Assembly (NCBI GenBank): GCA_013297875.1
Contig: JAAFIW010000001.1
Span: forward strand, 124,001-188,000
Direction of reading: 5' to 3'
DNA: 64,000 nucleotides
Origin: Comamonadaceae bacterium
Lineage (GTDB): Bacteria; Pseudomonadota; Gammaproteobacteria; Burkholderiales; Burkholderiaceae_C
Below the pieces are notes generated by a model. The model saw only the letters and a program-made list of their open reading frames with translations, ran no database searches and was not told the origin of the DNA. A program made the translations under genes and the position numbers. Shown in pieces: positions 8,507 through 18,556 of the stretch. How positions within the stretch are numbered: the stretch's first letter is position 1; every line of letters begins with the position of its first letter.

Positions 8507-9841
8507 TCAAACCCCTGCCGCCCGCTCATAGGCCTGCTGCGCGGCTTGCGCGTCACCCCGCTTGAGTGCCAGCTGGGCCAAGGCACGCCAAGCGCTGCGC
8601 CGCAAGCCGGGGTTGACCAGCACCGCGCTGGCCTGGTTGAGCAGTTGCTGCGCCTTGCCCCACAGCTGGCGCTGCTGGCAGGCCATGCCGGCCAGGTACA
8701 GCAGCACCGCGTCGCGTGGGTTTTTTTGCTGGGCCATCTCCAGCCGGGCCAGCCAGGCGGCGTCCAGCGAGTCAAAACCGCTTTCCAGTGCATGCGCCAG
8801 CTGCACGCGCAAACCGTCTGACAGGCTGTCGTAGCTGTTGAAGACCGGCAGCAGCCAGCTGCGCGCCAAGTCTGCATTCGGGTCCACCCGGGTGCGCGCA
8901 GCCAGTGGCGGCACCGTCGGCTCGACAGCGGGGTCCAGCCGCGACGGGGCTTCTGGCGGCACCTCCGCCAAGTCCATCAGCCGCTGCGCCGCGTGAATGG
9001 CCAGCTCGGGCATGGCGCGCTCGGCTGGCTCCAGCGCGTCCCAGGCGCGGCGCAGCTGGGCACTGTCGTGCGCCTGGCCAATGGCCTCCAGCGCCAGGCC
9101 GCGCACGATGCTTTGCGCGGCGCTGGCAGAAAAGGCGCGGTGCTTGGCCAGCAAGCGGGCGGTTTCCAGTGCGGCCTGGGTCTGGCCGTCGCGCCGGGTG
9201 GCCTTGAGTTTCAGGCGCAGCGCAGCGGTGCGGCGCGCTGCGCCTTGCGGCAACTGGGCCAAGGCCGCCAGAGCGGCCGCGCTGTCGTTTTCATACAGCG
9301 CCCAACGCGCTGCACGCAGCAAGGCACCTTCTTGCGTGCCGCCCGAAGCGGGGCTGGCTGCGGCCAAAGATTGCTGCAAATGGTGGTCGCGGCTGGCGCG
9401 GTCTTGCAGGGCCTGCGCACCCTCTGCCGCCAGCAAATGGGCCAGGCTGCGCACCTGCGCCGAGTTGGCCGGGGCATGGCCGCTGGCAGACAGCGTCTGC
9501 TCCTGCGCCAACGCCAGTTGAGCCGATTTGCGGGCCCGCAAAAACCGCCCGGCCAGCAGGTTGGACAGCGCATCGAGCACCGCCACATGCATGGCCCGCT
9601 CGCGCTGCTGGGTGCGCCAGCGCAAGGCCTGCTGCGGCAGGTCAAACAGCGCCGCCAGCGCGCGCAGCGCGCCGTGCACCAGCACAAACAGCGCCAGCAG
9701 CAACAGCAACACCAGGTTCAACGACAAATCCACCCGCCACGGCGGCCAGAACAAGGTGACGGTGCTCTGGTTGTTGCCAGCAAACAAGGCAATGGCCACG
9801 GCCACGCCGAACAGGGCCAGGAACCACAGGGCGGCGCGCAT
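8507..9841 (-). CDS. hemY: HemY-like membrane protein of the heme gene cluster
   Basis: 444 residues. Two N-terminal transmembrane helices (about 1-20 and 38-62) with the HemY_N pattern GNNQSTVTLFWPPWRVDLSLN are followed by an alanine-rich helical region with TPR-like repeats (LLRAARWALYENDSAAALAAL, LYLAGMACQQRQLWGKAQQLL). It is the proteobacterial HemY, an inner-membrane protein of uncertain function always found near hemC/hemD/hemX. It is not the Bacillus protoporphyrinogen oxidase of the same name. It is the last gene of hemCDXY and is separated from hemX by a 141-bp gap holding a dRS3-like repeat. Confidence 0.9.
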   Translation of the reverse strand: MRAALWFLALFGVAVAIALFAGNNQSTVTLFWPPWRVDLSLNLVLLLLLALFVLVHGALRALAALFDLPQQALRWRTQQRERAMHVAVLDALSNLLAGRFLRARKSAQLALAQEQTLSASGHAPANSAQVRSLAHLLAAEGAQALQDRASRDHHLQQSLAAASPASGGTQEGALLRAARWALYENDSAAALAALAQLPQGAARRTAALRLKLKATRRDGQTQAALETARLLAKHRAFSASAAQSIVRGLALEAIGQAHDSAQLRRAWDALEPAERAMPELAIHAAQRLMDLAEVPPEAPSRLDPAVEPTVPPLAARTRVDPNADLARSWLLPVFNSYDSLSDGLRVQLAHALESGFDSLDAAWLARLEMAQQKNPRDAVLLYLAGMACQQRQLWGKAQQLLNQASAVLVNPGLRRSAWRALAQLALKRGDAQAAQQAYERAAGV

Positions 9842-9875
9842 GCTCAGCCTTCTCCGCAGACGACAGGCTTGACCT

Positions 9876-9963
9876 CGTCATTCCCGCGCAGGCGGGAATC
9901 CAGAACGCCGTGGTGAACCATTTCGCGGCTCCAGGATGGATTCCCACCTGCGCGGGAATGACG
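9876..9963. repeat. dRS3-like inverted repeat between hemX and hemY
   Basis: Left arm CGTCATTCCCGCGCAGGCGG plus GAATCCAG (9876-9903) and right arm TGGATTCC plus CACCTGCGCGGGAATGACG (9937-9963). This ATTCCCGCG-AGGCGGGAAT form is widely dispersed in beta- and gamma-proteobacteria and resembles Neisseria dRS3. The same element sits in another operon gap at 42889-42987. Confidence 0.85.
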
Positions 9964-9982
9964 TGTCATCAGCGGCATGTCA

Positions 9983-11188
9983 TTACCGCCCCGCAGCGGC
10001 CGTTGTCAGCGCCGCCAGGGTTTCGTCGATGCGGGGCAGCTCTACCGCGCGCAGCTGGGCCTGGGCTTGCTGCAACTGGCTGGCGGCGGCCTGGGTGCGG
10101 CGGGCGGCGGGGTCGAAGTAGCGGGTCAACGCGGCCTGCGCGGCCGTCAGGTCGGCGCGGGCTGACTCGGTCTGGCGGGCCAGCAGGCCCAGGCGCGCGT
10201 TGAGCAGTTTGAGCTTCAAGTTTTCGCGCAGAAAAAACGATTGCTCGGGTGACAGCAGCGCGGCCTCGGGCTGCTCGATGCGGCTGACGCGCACCAGCTG
10301 GCGCGCCTGCGACACCACTTGGGTTTGGGCCTGCAACAGCCACCAACGCCAGCCCATGGGCGGCTCTTCGGCGGGCACGGGGGCGGTGCGGCTGCCGCGC
10401 GCGGCATCAGCCAGTGCCACGGCGTTGGCCAGTGGCAAATCATCGACCTGGCGCACCAGGTCATCGAGCTTGCCCAACAGCGCGGGCAGGTCGGTCACAC
10501 TGGCGGTTTTGATGCGCTCCACATCGCGCCCCATGGCATTGCGCAGGCGCGTCAGGCGCGGCTGGGCGGCACGGGCCAGGCGCTGGTCGGCGGTGCGCAG
10601 GGCTGCCAGCAGGGGCTCCACGCTACCGGTCAGTTGCGCTTGCTGCTGGGCCAGCCGCACGGCCGATTCAATGTCCACCACCAGGTTTTCATCGCGCGAG
10701 CGCGACAGGCTTTGCATCAACTCTTCCAGCTGGGTGCGTTGCAGCGACACCTCGCTCAGGCGGGCCTCTTGCACGGCCTGGCGCGCGGCGGTTTCGCGGG
10801 CCAGCTCTTGCGCTTCTTTGGCCACGGCACGCGCCTCGATAGCGTTGGCACCGGCATCGGCGCTCTGGCGGGCCAGTTGCTCCTGCACGTTGGACAGCTT
10901 TTGCCACAGCGAAAACGTGCCCAGCGCGGTGAGCAACAGTGCCGCAGCCAGGGCCCACACGAGGTAGTTGGGTCGTGGCTGGGCAGACAGGGTGGGGGGC
11001 GGGGCTGCTGGCGTGGTGCTGGCCGGGCCGGGCACCGGGCTTGCCGGATCGGCTGCGGGACTCAGGGAATCGGCTGCAGCGGTGGGGCTTGAGGCGACAG
11101 TGGCACCCGCGCCATCGGTGGCCATGTCGGGAACCTGGCTCGCCGGGGTATTGGACAAGGTGGCACCAGCGTCAAGCGGAGAACTCAT
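9983..11188 (-). CDS. hemX: HemX-like protein (uroporphyrinogen-III C-methyltransferase-related)
   Basis: 401 residues from ATG 11188, chosen because this ATG overlaps the hemD stop as ATGA. A longer frame reading through hemD is a shadow. A proline/alanine-rich cytoplasmic N-terminus (~1-80) is followed by one transmembrane helix (LVWALAAALLLTALGTFSL, ~85-105), a long coiled coil (WQKLSNVQEQLARQSADA ... RTQLEELMQSL) and a C-terminal HemX domain (WWLLQAQTQVVSQARQLVRV). HemX has no proven enzymatic role in most bacteria. Translational coupling to hemD suggests a support role for the tetrapyrrole enzymes. Confidence 0.9.
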   Translation of the reverse strand: MSSPLDAGATLSNTPASQVPDMATDGAGATVASSPTAAADSLSPAADPASPVPGPASTTPAAPPPTLSAQPRPNYLVWALAAALLLTALGTFSLWQKLSNVQEQLARQSADAGANAIEARAVAKEAQELARETAARQAVQEARLSEVSLQRTQLEELMQSLSRSRDENLVVDIESAVRLAQQQAQLTGSVEPLLAALRTADQRLARAAQPRLTRLRNAMGRDVERIKTASVTDLPALLGKLDDLVRQVDDLPLANAVALADAARGSRTAPVPAEEPPMGWRWWLLQAQTQVVSQARQLVRVSRIEQPEAALLSPEQSFFLRENLKLKLLNARLGLLARQTESARADLTAAQAALTRYFDPAARRTQAAASQLQQAQAQLRAVELPRIDETLAALTTAAAGR

Positions 11189-11991
11189 GCAATCGATTCT
11201 ATGGCCGCGATCACATCGGCCAGCAGGGGCCGTGACTCGTAAACAACAGCGAAACCGGCTGCCCGCGCGGCTTGGGCAATGCGCGCATGCGTGGCCAGCG
11301 CGCAGGCCTTGGCAGGCACGCGGGCAAACAAAGTCTGCCAATGGGCCACCGCCTGCGAGCTGCTGAACAGCCACAGCGCGGGGGCCTGCGTGGCGCGGGA
11401 CAGCAGCGCCGCGTCAGGCGTGGGCGGGCAGCGCCGGTAAGCCACCAGCGTGTCCACCTGCGCGCCGCAGGCTTGCAGTTGCTGGGCCAACCAATCACGG
11501 CCGTCGCTGACACCCTCAGCATTGCCGCCACGCACCAGCAGCACCCGCTGGCCGGGCGTGATCTGCGGTGCCACGATGTGCCACAGGGCCTCCGAGTCAA
11601 ACTGCGCGGCGTGGTCGGCCGGTGCATCAATCTGCGCGGCGGGCACACCCGCTTGCAGCAGCGCCTGGCGGGTGCCGGGGCCGGTGGCCCAGCAGCGAAT
11701 GGATCCGTCAACCGCTATATTTTCAATAGCTGTTTGAGCAATGAATACATGGGCTAGTGGCCAATTTGGTTTAAAAAACGCCGCTACCGCCTGGCTGCTG
11801 ACAAACATGGCCGCCTGGTACGGCCCCGGGTGCCCCAACTGCTGGCGGGCCTGCAACACGGCCTGCATATCCGGCGGCGGCGCAATCGCTATCAGCGGCA
11901 AGGCCAGCGCATCAAAACCCTGGTCACTCAGCGCCTGCGCCCAACGGCTGGCGTCGGGCTCGGGGCGGGTGACGATGAGGCGACGTGTCAT
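11185..11991 (-). CDS. hemD: Uroporphyrinogen-III synthase
   Basis: 268 residues from ATG 11991 (MTRRLIVTRPEPDAS); the open frame upstream is made of repeat DNA. It closes and inverts hydroxymethylbilane to uroporphyrinogen III, the step after HemC. Recognisable blocks are the N-terminal VTRPEPDASRWAQAL, the middle FVSSQAV and RCWATGPGTRQAL, then QRVLLVRGGNAE and the C-terminal ALWLFSSSQAV. Oddity: residues ~73-95 (KPNWPLAHVFIAQTAIENIAV) are encoded by a copy of the ~60-bp dispersed repeat, inserted in frame between two conserved blocks. The frame stays open, so the gene is probably active. Its stop overlaps the hemX start by 4 bp. Confidence 0.92.
   Translation of the reverse strand: MTRRLIVTRPEPDASRWAQALSDQGFDALALPLIAIAPPPDMQAVLQARQQLGHPGPYQAAMFVSSQAVAAFFKPNWPLAHVFIAQTAIENIAVDGSIRCWATGPGTRQALLQAGVPAAQIDAPADHAAQFDSEALWHIVAPQITPGQRVLLVRGGNAEGVSDGRDWLAQQLQACGAQVDTLVAYRRCPPTPDAALLSRATQAPALWLFSSSQAVAHWQTLFARVPAKACALATHARIAQAARAAGFAVVYESRPLLADVIAAIESIA
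11713..11770 (-). repeat. Dispersed repeat inserted in frame in hemD
   Basis: Forward text GCTATATTTTCAATAGCTG, TTTGAGCAATGAATACATG, GGCTAGTGGCCAATTTGG matches the reverse complement of the family along nearly its whole ~60-bp length. Confidence 0.85.
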
Positions 11992-11996
11992 GGCTT

Positions 11997-12140
11997 CGCT
12001 CCTTTCCGCCTGCGGGGGAAGGAGTTGCTCCCTCTCCCGCTTGCGGGAGAGGGCAGGGGTGAGGGCCAACGCGTTGTACAGGTGTTCCTTCGCGCTGCTC
12101 CCTCACCCCAACCCTCTCCCCGCAAAGGGAGAGGGAGCAA
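11997..12140. repeat. GC-rich repeat cluster between hemC and hemD
   Basis: Three hairpin units: CTCCTTTCCGCC ... GGGGGAAGGAG; CCCTCTCCCGC ... GCGGGAGAGGG; and CCCTCACCCC ... CTCTCCCCGC paired with AAAGGGAGAGGG. The 203-bp hemC-hemD gap is filled by these, followed by a short GTCATC-type remnant near 12190. Confidence 0.8.
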
Positions 12141-12193
12141 AACCCGCTTGGCCGGTAGATGTGTAGACACCCATGGCCGCAAACGCAGCGAAG

Positions 12194-13117
12194 TCATCCC
12201 GTCATCTGGTTGCGCAGCCGCAGCGCCACCCGCTCCCCCAGCGACGCAGCCTGCGCCAGGTCGGTCACTGCAGCCTGACCATCGGCTTGCAGCAGTGCCC
12301 CTGGCCCAGCCTGCCCGTCTACCGCATCGCCCCAAGCCGCGCGCAAATGCAACTGCGGCCCTTGCCACACCGCAAACGCGGCCAGCGGCATGGAGCAGCT
12401 GCCGCCCAGCGCCCGACTCACCGCCCGCTCAGCAGCAGTCGCCAGCCAGGTGGGCATGTGGGCCAGCGGGGCCAGGGCCTTGACCAGGTCGTCGCGGCCT
12501 TGGCGAATTTCAATGCCCAAGGCACCCTGCCCCGCGCAGGGCAGCATCTGCTCAGGCGCAAACACGCTGCGAATACGCTCACCCAAACCCAGGCGCTTCA
12601 GGCCCGCAGCGGCCAGCACAATGGCCTGGTAGCCGCCGTCATCGAGCTTGCGCAAACGCGTGTCCAGGTTGCCGCGCAGGGGCTCAATGCGCAGGTCGGG
12701 CCGCAGCGCGTGCAGTTGCACCAGGCGGCGCAGGCTGGAGGTGCCCACGACAGCACCGGCCGGCAAGTCCGCCAGGCTTGCAAATTGCGGCGAGACAAAC
12801 GCGTCGTGCGGGTCTTCACGCGCCATCACGCAGGCCAGCGCAAAGCCGTCGGGCAGCTCCATGGGCACGTCTTTGAGCGAGTGCACGGCCATGTCGGCCC
12901 GGCCGTCGGCCAGCGCGGTTTCCAGCTCTTTGACGAACAGGCCTTTGCCGCCGACTTTGCTTAAAGACCGATCCAGAATCTGGTCGCCCAGCGTGGTCAT
13001 GCCCAGCAGGCTGACGGCGTGGCCGCGTTGCACCAGCAGTGCCTTGACATGTTCGGCCTGCCACAGGGCCAGGCGGCTTTCGCGGGTGGCAATCACCACC
13101 GGGGACGGACTCTTCAT
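12194..13117 (-). CDS. hemC: Porphobilinogen deaminase (hydroxymethylbilane synthase)
   Basis: 307 residues from ATG 13117 (a GTG two codons upstream at 13123 is possible). It polymerises four porphobilinogens on a dipyrromethane cofactor. Seen: [25 protein letters not shown], the substrate loop [35 protein letters not shown], and [10 protein letters not shown], whose Cys (~241) holds the dipyrromethane cofactor. Length is normal for the family. It is the first gene of hemCDXY and divergent from ppc across a ~75-bp promoter region. Confidence 0.97.
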   Translation of the reverse strand: MKSPSPVVIATRESRLALWQAEHVKALLVQRGHAVSLLGMTTLGDQILDRSLSKVGGKGLFVKELETALADGRADMAVHSLKDVPMELPDGFALACVMAREDPHDAFVSPQFASLADLPAGAVVGTSSLRRLVQLHALRPDLRIEPLRGNLDTRLRKLDDGGYQAIVLAAAGLKRLGLGERIRSVFAPEQMLPCAGQGALGIEIRQGRDDLVKALAPLAHMPTWLATAAERAVSRALGGSCSMPLAAFAVWQGPQLHLRAAWGDAVDGQAGPGALLQADGQAAVTDLAQAASLGERVALRLRNQMTG

Positions 13118-13197
13118 GCTCACTCGTAACCTGTTTGTAATGAATGGGGTGCGGACGATGCTAGCATTTGCTCAAAAATTAAGCACAGCAAATCACC

Positions 13198-16134
13198 ATG
13201 CCCCTCACCACCCCACCAGCTTCCCTAAAACCTGCCGCCAAAGCCCCGTCGGTGCCCAAAAATGAGCGCCCGCTGGTCGAAGACATTCGCCTGCTGGGCC
13301 GCGTGCTCGGCGAAGTCATTGCCGAGCAGGAGGGCGTGGCGGCCTATGAGCTGGTCGAACAGATTCGCACCCTGTCGGTGGCGTTTCGGCGCGATGCCGA
13401 TGCCGCCGCGGACCAGTCATTAAAGAAGCTGCTGAAAGCCTTGAGCGCCGACCAGACCGTGAGCGTGATTCGCGCCTTCACCTACTTCAGCCACCTGGCC
13501 AACCTGGCCGAAGACCGCCACCACATCCGCCGCCGGGTGATTCACGAGCGTGCTGGTGACACGCAACAGGGCAGTGTGGACGTGGCGCTGGCCCGCCTGC
13601 GCTGGGCTGGGATAGCTCCGAAAACCATAGCACAGATGTTGTCGCAAGCCCATGTGTCGCCGGTGCTCACCGCCCACCCCACCGAGGTGCAGCGCAAGAG
13701 CATTCTGGATGCCGAGCGCGACATTGCCCATCTGCTGACCACACGCGACGACCTGCGCGCCCGTCTGCTACCCGGCCTGCCCAAAGACGCCCTGGCCACG
13801 CGCGAGCTGGCGGCCAACGAGGCCCAGCTGCGCGCCTACGTGACCCAGCTGTGGCAAACCCGGCTGCTGCGTTTCACCAAGCTCACCGTGGCCGACGAGA
13901 TTGAAAACGCGCTGAGCTATTACGACGCCACCTTTCTGCGCGAAATTCCCAAGCTCTACGCCAACCTGGAGCGCGAGCTGGCCGGCCAGCCCGTGGCCAG
14001 CTTTTTGCGCATGGGCCAGTGGATTGGCGGCGACCGCGATGGCAACCCCAACGTGACCGCGCAAACGCTGGAATATGCGCTGCAGCGCCAGGCCGAGGTG
14101 GCGCTGCGCCACCTGCTGACCGAGCTGCATTTGCTGGGCGGCGAGCTGTCGCAATCGGCCCGCCTGACCACCTTCAGCGCCGACATGCTGGCCCTGGCTA
14201 GCCGCTCACCGGACACCAACGAGCACCGGCAAGACGAGCCCTACCGCCGTGCGCTGACCGGCATGTATGCGCGCCTGGCTGCCAGCTTGAAAGCGCTGAC
14301 GGGTGGTGATGCCGCCCGCCACGCGCTGCCGCCGCAAAACCCGTATGCATCAGCCGAAGAGCTGCTGGCTGACCTGCGCACGATTGAGGCTTCTTTATTA
14401 GCCAACCACGGCCAGGCCTTGGTAGCGCAGCGACTGCAGCCACTGTTGCGCACGGTGGAGGTGTTTGGCTTTCACCTGGCCACGCTGGATTTGCGGCAAA
14501 GCTCGGACAAGCACGAGGCCGTGGTGGCCGAGCTGCTGGCCACGGCGCGGGTGCAGGCCGACTACGCGGCGCTGGATGAAATGGCCAAGCGAGGCGTGCT
14601 GCTCGGCCTGCTGAACGACGCCCGGCCCCTGCGCGTGATGGGCGCTGCCTACAGCGAGCTGGCCCGCACCGAACTGGCCATTTTTGAAGCCGCCCGCACA
14701 GCCCGCCAGCGCTACGGTGCACAGGCCATTCGCCACTACATCATCAGCCACACCGAAACCGTGAGTGACCTGCTGGAGGTGCTGCTGCTGCAAAAAGAAG
14801 TGGGCCTGTTCACCGGCACACTGGACGCTGCGGCCACAGCTGACCTGATCGTGGTGCCGCTGTTTGAAACCATCGAAGATTTGCGCAATGCCGCGCCCAT
14901 CATGGGCGAGTTCTACGCGCTGCCCGGGGTCAAAGCCATGGTGCTGCGCGGCGCGGCCCAGCAGTACAGCGAGCAGGACATCATGCTGGGCTACAGCGAC
15001 AGCAACAAAGACGGCGGCATTTTCACCAGCAACTGGGAGCTGTACCGGGCTGAGACGGCGCTTGTTGAGCTGTTTGATGCCATGCCGAAGATCCGGCTAC
15101 GGATGTTTCATGGTCGCGGCGGCACGGTCGGTCGCGGCGGCGGGCCAAGTTATCAAGCCATCCTGGCCCAACCCCCCGGCACCGTGCGCGGGCAAATTCG
15201 CCTGACCGAGCAGGGCGAGGTGATCGGCTCCAAATACGCCAACCCCGAAATCGGCCGCCGCAACCTGGAAACCCTGGTGGCCGCCACGCTGGAAGCCACC
15301 TTGCTGCAGCCCACGCAAACCGCGCCCGACTCGTTTTTGCAAGCCGCCGCCACGCTCTCGCAAGCCAGCATGACCGCCTACCGCGCCCTGGTGTATGAAA
15401 CCCCCGGCTTTGCCGACTACTTTTTCAGCGCCACACCGATCCGCGAAATTGCGCAACTGAACATCGGCTCGCGCCCGGCCGCACGTTACGCCCCCACGCT
15501 TGTCGCTGCGCGTACTGCGCTGCCCCCCGAGGGGGCTGATCCGCCTCGGGGCGGCCCAGCGGCGGACCGCAAAGCCAACCCGCGAATCGAAGACCTGCGC
15601 GCCATCCCCTGGAGCTTCAGCTGGGGCCAGTGCCGCCTGACCCTACCCGGCTGGTACGGCTTTGGCAGCGCTGTGGAGCAGTTTTTAAGCGAAACCGGCC
15701 CCTCGCCCATGCAAAATAAGCTCAAGCTGCTACAAAAAATGCAGCGCGACTGGCCCTTTTTCACCACCTTGCTGAGCAACATGGACATGGTCATCGCCAA
15801 AAGCGACCTGGCCCTGGCCAGCCGCTACGCCGACCTGGTGCCCGACGCGCGGCTGCGCAAAAAAGTGTTCGCCTCTATCGAAACCGAATGGCAACGCACC
15901 GTGCAAGCCCTGGCCCAGATCACCGGCGACAAACAACGCCTGGCCACCAACGCCGCCCTGCAACGCTCCATCCGCCACCGCTTCCCCTACATCGACCCCC
16001 TGCACCACCTGCAAATCGAACTCATCCGCCGCCACCGCGCAGGCCTTGAAAAAGGCAGCAGCGACGAGCGCGTGCAGCGCGGCATACACCTGTCGATCAA
16101 CGGGATTGCGGCGGGGTTGCGCAATACGGGCTAA
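13198..16134 (+). CDS. ppc: Phosphoenolpyruvate carboxylase
   Basis: 978 residues. It carboxylates PEP to oxaloacetate to refill the TCA cycle. Catalytic blocks are present: [13 protein letters not shown] (His near residue 157), [10 protein letters not shown] (near 597), [13 protein letters not shown] (near 636), the GSKYANPE effector region, and the C-terminal end RNTG, the usual invariant C-terminus. Oddity: residues ~762-789 ([21 protein letters not shown]-like) are an in-frame insertion encoded by a GC-rich repeat between SRPA and [14 protein letters not shown], where most PEPCs have a short basic linker. It converges with the next gene, overlapping by 4 bp at the stops. Confidence 0.97.
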   Translation: MPLTTPPASLKPAAKAPSVPKNERPLVEDIRLLGRVLGEVIAEQEGVAAYELVEQIRTLSVAFRRDADAAADQSLKKLLKALSADQTVSVIRAFTYFSHLANLAEDRHHIRRRVIHERAGDTQQGSVDVALARLRWAGIAPKTIAQMLSQAHVSPVLTAHPTEVQRKSILDAERDIAHLLTTRDDLRARLLPGLPKDALATRELAANEAQLRAYVTQLWQTRLLRFTKLTVADEIENALSYYDATFLREIPKLYANLERELAGQPVASFLRMGQWIGGDRDGNPNVTAQTLEYALQRQAEVALRHLLTELHLLGGELSQSARLTTFSADMLALASRSPDTNEHRQDEPYRRALTGMYARLAASLKALTGGDAARHALPPQNPYASAEELLADLRTIEASLLANHGQALVAQRLQPLLRTVEVFGFHLATLDLRQSSDKHEAVVAELLATARVQADYAALDEMAKRGVLLGLLNDARPLRVMGAAYSELARTELAIFEAARTARQRYGAQAIRHYIISHTETVSDLLEVLLLQKEVGLFTGTLDAAATADLIVVPLFETIEDLRNAAPIMGEFYALPGVKAMVLRGAAQQYSEQDIMLGYSDSNKDGGIFTSNWELYRAETALVELFDAMPKIRLRMFHGRGGTVGRGGGPSYQAILAQPPGTVRGQIRLTEQGEVIGSKYANPEIGRRNLETLVAATLEATLLQPTQTAPDSFLQAAATLSQASMTAYRALVYETPGFADYFFSATPIREIAQLNIGSRPAARYAPTLVAARTALPPEGADPPRGGPAADRKANPRIEDLRAIPWSFSWGQCRLTLPGWYGFGSAVEQFLSETGPSPMQNKLKLLQKMQRDWPFFTTLLSNMDMVIAKSDLALASRYADLVPDARLRKKVFASIETEWQRTVQALAQITGDKQRLATNAALQRSIRHRFPYIDPLHHLQIELIRRHRAGLEKGSSDERVQRGIHLSINGIAAGLRNTG
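15482..15565. repeat. GC-rich repeat inserted in frame in ppc
   Basis: The text CGCTTGTCGCTGCGCGTAC, TGCGCTGCCCCCCGAGGGG, GCTGATCCGCCTCGGGGCGG, CCCAGCGGCGGA is, from memory, a common intergenic repeat in Comamonadaceae. Here it lies inside an open reading frame. CCCCCCGAGGGGG and CCGCCTCGGGGCGG can form hairpins. Confidence 0.75.
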
Positions 16135-17675
16135 TCGGCCCGGATAGCCTTGAGCTGCGCGTCAGCCAAACCCACCAGCAGCGCCTGCCCGTCCGGCAGC
16201 ACGCGAAACTCGCCGTAGCGGGCAGCTTCCCAGCGCTTGGCTTGGCCTTCCTGAAAAAACCAGGCGTCGGTCACCACCACCCAGCCACCCTCTTTGCGGG
16301 TGAGTTGCACCAGCTTTTCGTTTGGCTGAAGCGCTTCAGCACTGTGCATGCGCTCGGGTTTGGCAATGCCGCGCGCATCCAGCGTGACCACCATGCGCGG
16401 GCGCTGGGCGTTCAAGCTGGCCAGCGGGTCTGGCGCTTGCAGGGCAGCAAAGCGCAGGCGCATGAAATCGCCCTGCATCAAGGAGCGCGGGTCTTGCGGC
16501 ATGAGTTCCATGTAGATGCGTTGGCCGTTGGCAATCAGCTGCTGCTTTTGCCAGATGGACACGTTCACCACCACCAGTGTCAGAACCACGCCCGCTGTGA
16601 TGACCCACCGCGCCTTGTTCGAAACCAGCGCATCACGTGGCACCTGCGCCGCTGTGCCCACGCGCCGGTGGCTGACCCAGGCCAGGCCACCCAACACACT
16701 GCCTGCGGCCATGAGCAGCAGCGCTTTGTCGGCCAGCGGCCACTGCAGTTGGTAATAGAACGCGCCGACCACCCACACAGCCGCAGCGGCGCAAGCGCCC
16801 ACCAAACGCCAGTGGCGCTGTGCGGCGCAAACTACCAAGGCCAGGCAAGCCGCGCCCAGCGTGGGCATGAACCAGGCCAACGCCGTGAGCACCGCCGCCA
16901 ACACCGCCACTTGCACCAGCGCGGCCCGGGTTCGCAAAACCGGCCACGCCCACAGGGCCACAGCGGCGGCACCCACCATCAACACGGCAGAGACGCTTTG
17001 CCGCACCGCGTGCCGCGCCGGGTTGCCGCCCCAGCTGGTGTCGGCACCCAACGAGGCGTGCCCGGCCACCAAAAAGCTGCTGCCCGTCACCCACACCAAG
17101 CCCACCAAAGCCGCCAGCAGGCAACCTGCGCCAAAGGGCACCAGCCACGCGGCGTGCGTGAGACGCTGCACACCCCACAGGCCCAGCCATCCCAGCAGCA
17201 CCGCATGCAGTTGCCAATATTCCAGCAAATGCCAGTTGCCACAGCGCCCGCCGCAGTCCAGGTCAGACAGCAGCCACACCAGCAGGCCCGCGGCCAATGC
17301 GCCCAGCAGCACCCGCAGCCAGTCTTTGGGCAGCGCCCAGGCGAGGGTTGTGGCCAGGACCAGCATCAAAGCCCTGCCGTCAAGGCCGCGCAGGTCGTGG
17401 TCGATGGCCACCCCCAAGGCACCCAGCCCAACCATCAGGCTGGGAATAGCCAACTGGTCTAAAAATATCGGAGCAGTCGGCGAGCGCAGCACCACCAGCG
17501 CGGCGCTCAGGGTCATCACGCCCACGAAATACAGCCCGGCCGTACCGTCGGTTTTGGGGTTTCCCACAAAGTACATCACCACCACCATGATCGGCACCAC
17601 CGCCAGCCAGGCACCCAGGGCGGTGAGCAGCACCACGGGCCAGGGGCGGACGCTGGCGTTTTGTGCGTCGCTCAT
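16131..17675 (-). CDS. GDYXXLXY-domain multi-pass membrane protein
   Basis: 514 residues. About ten hydrophobic helices fill residues 15-385, with a soluble C-terminal domain (~395-514) that carries the family motif as [10 protein letters not shown] after [14 protein letters not shown]. Proteins of this kind follow DUF2157 proteins in many bacteria; the function is unknown and a role in envelope homeostasis is only guessed. The start overlaps the stop of the DUF2157 gene as ATGA, so the pair is translationally coupled. The 3' end overlaps the ppc stop by 4 bp. Confidence 0.8.
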   Translation of the reverse strand: MSDAQNASVRPWPVVLLTALGAWLAVVPIMVVVMYFVGNPKTDGTAGLYFVGVMTLSAALVVLRSPTAPIFLDQLAIPSLMVGLGALGVAIDHDLRGLDGRALMLVLATTLAWALPKDWLRVLLGALAAGLLVWLLSDLDCGGRCGNWHLLEYWQLHAVLLGWLGLWGVQRLTHAAWLVPFGAGCLLAALVGLVWVTGSSFLVAGHASLGADTSWGGNPARHAVRQSVSAVLMVGAAAVALWAWPVLRTRAALVQVAVLAAVLTALAWFMPTLGAACLALVVCAAQRHWRLVGACAAAAVWVVGAFYYQLQWPLADKALLLMAAGSVLGGLAWVSHRRVGTAAQVPRDALVSNKARWVITAGVVLTLVVVNVSIWQKQQLIANGQRIYMELMPQDPRSLMQGDFMRLRFAALQAPDPLASLNAQRPRMVVTLDARGIAKPERMHSAEALQPNEKLVQLTRKEGGWVVVTDAWFFQEGQAKRWEAARYGEFRVLPDGQALLVGLADAQLKAIRAD

Positions 17676-18556
17676 GCCGCTGCCCTCGTGCTGCGGTGCG
17701 ACAGGCGTAGGAGCAGGCTGACCGATGCGGCCAGCAAACCGGCGGCAACCAGGCCAATGAGCAACGCCCGCCCCACCCAGTCGCGGCCCCCGCCGTCAAA
17801 CAACCAGCGTACCAAGCCAGCGACCAGCAACACATTCAAACTCAGCATGATGGCGCTGGCCGCAAACACATCCCACCACTTGGGAACGCAAAGAGCCGCC
17901 AGGCCGAGCGCCAGCACCAGCAAGCCCAGTGGGTACTGGGGCGCAAAATGGATTTGCAGCAAGGATCCGATGGCGGTGGTGGCAATTCCCGTCACACCCA
18001 GTGCGGCAACCAGCCGAAAACTCCACAAGCCTGCGCCTGTGTGGCGTGCCAAGGCGGGGCTAAGCGCCACGGCCAGCGCAAAACTGGCTGACCAGGCCAT
18101 CAGGTGCAATTGCAAGTGGGCAGCATCGATACGCCAGTGCTGGCCGCCCTGGGCGTACGTCCAGAGCGTGATGGCGGTGGCCGCCACCAAAGCCCAGGGT
18201 GCCCACAGCACATCCGAGCGCGTGGCCCAGCACAGTGGCAAGGTCAGCGCCGCCCACAGCGCAAACAGCTGCCAGGGGTCGGCACCAGTCTGGTAGGTTT
18301 GGCCAAAGTACGCAAACAACGCGCCCACGCTCAGCAAACACAGCAAACCCAAGGCCGGGCGGGCGGGCAACAAAAATGCCGCGCCCAGGCCCGTGGTCAG
18401 CACCAGGCTTTGCAGCAAGGCAAAGTGGCCGACGCGACCCATGGCCTGCCAGTTGGCCGCGATCCACATCACCACGCCCAGACCCAGCAAAGCCGCAGCC
18501 AACAGCGCCACGCCGCGCACCAGCCGCTGCTGCGGCAAAGAATCAGATGGGTTCAT
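17672..18556 (-). CDS. DUF2157-domain membrane protein
   Basis: 294 residues with about nine transmembrane helices. The N-terminal blocks LGLGVVMWIAANWQAMG and FAYFGQTYQTGADPWQLFALWAALTLP are typical of DUF2157 (I-A-x-N-W near the first helix and a Y-Q-T-G-A-D-P-W loop). Function unknown. It is the first gene of a two-gene unit with the GDYXXLXY protein; the two share ATGA at 17672-17675. Confidence 0.85.
   Translation of the reverse strand: MNPSDSLPQQRLVRGVALLAAALLGLGVVMWIAANWQAMGRVGHFALLQSLVLTTGLGAAFLLPARPALGLLCLLSVGALFAYFGQTYQTGADPWQLFALWAALTLPLCWATRSDVLWAPWALVAATAITLWTYAQGGQHWRIDAAHLQLHLMAWSASFALAVALSPALARHTGAGLWSFRLVAALGVTGIATTAIGSLLQIHFAPQYPLGLLVLALGLAALCVPKWWDVFAASAIMLSLNVLLVAGLVRWLFDGGGRDWVGRALLIGLVAAGLLAASVSLLLRLSHRSTRAAA

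Noticed and set aside
8344-8877. Open frames running through the GC-rich repeat downstream of hemY
   Set aside because: They are shadows of hemY or consist of repeat DNA, with no start signal or conserved sequence.
11992-12069. N-terminal extension of hemD
   Set aside because: The extra residues are encoded by the GC-rich repeat; the conserved start MTRRLIVTRPEP lies at 11991.
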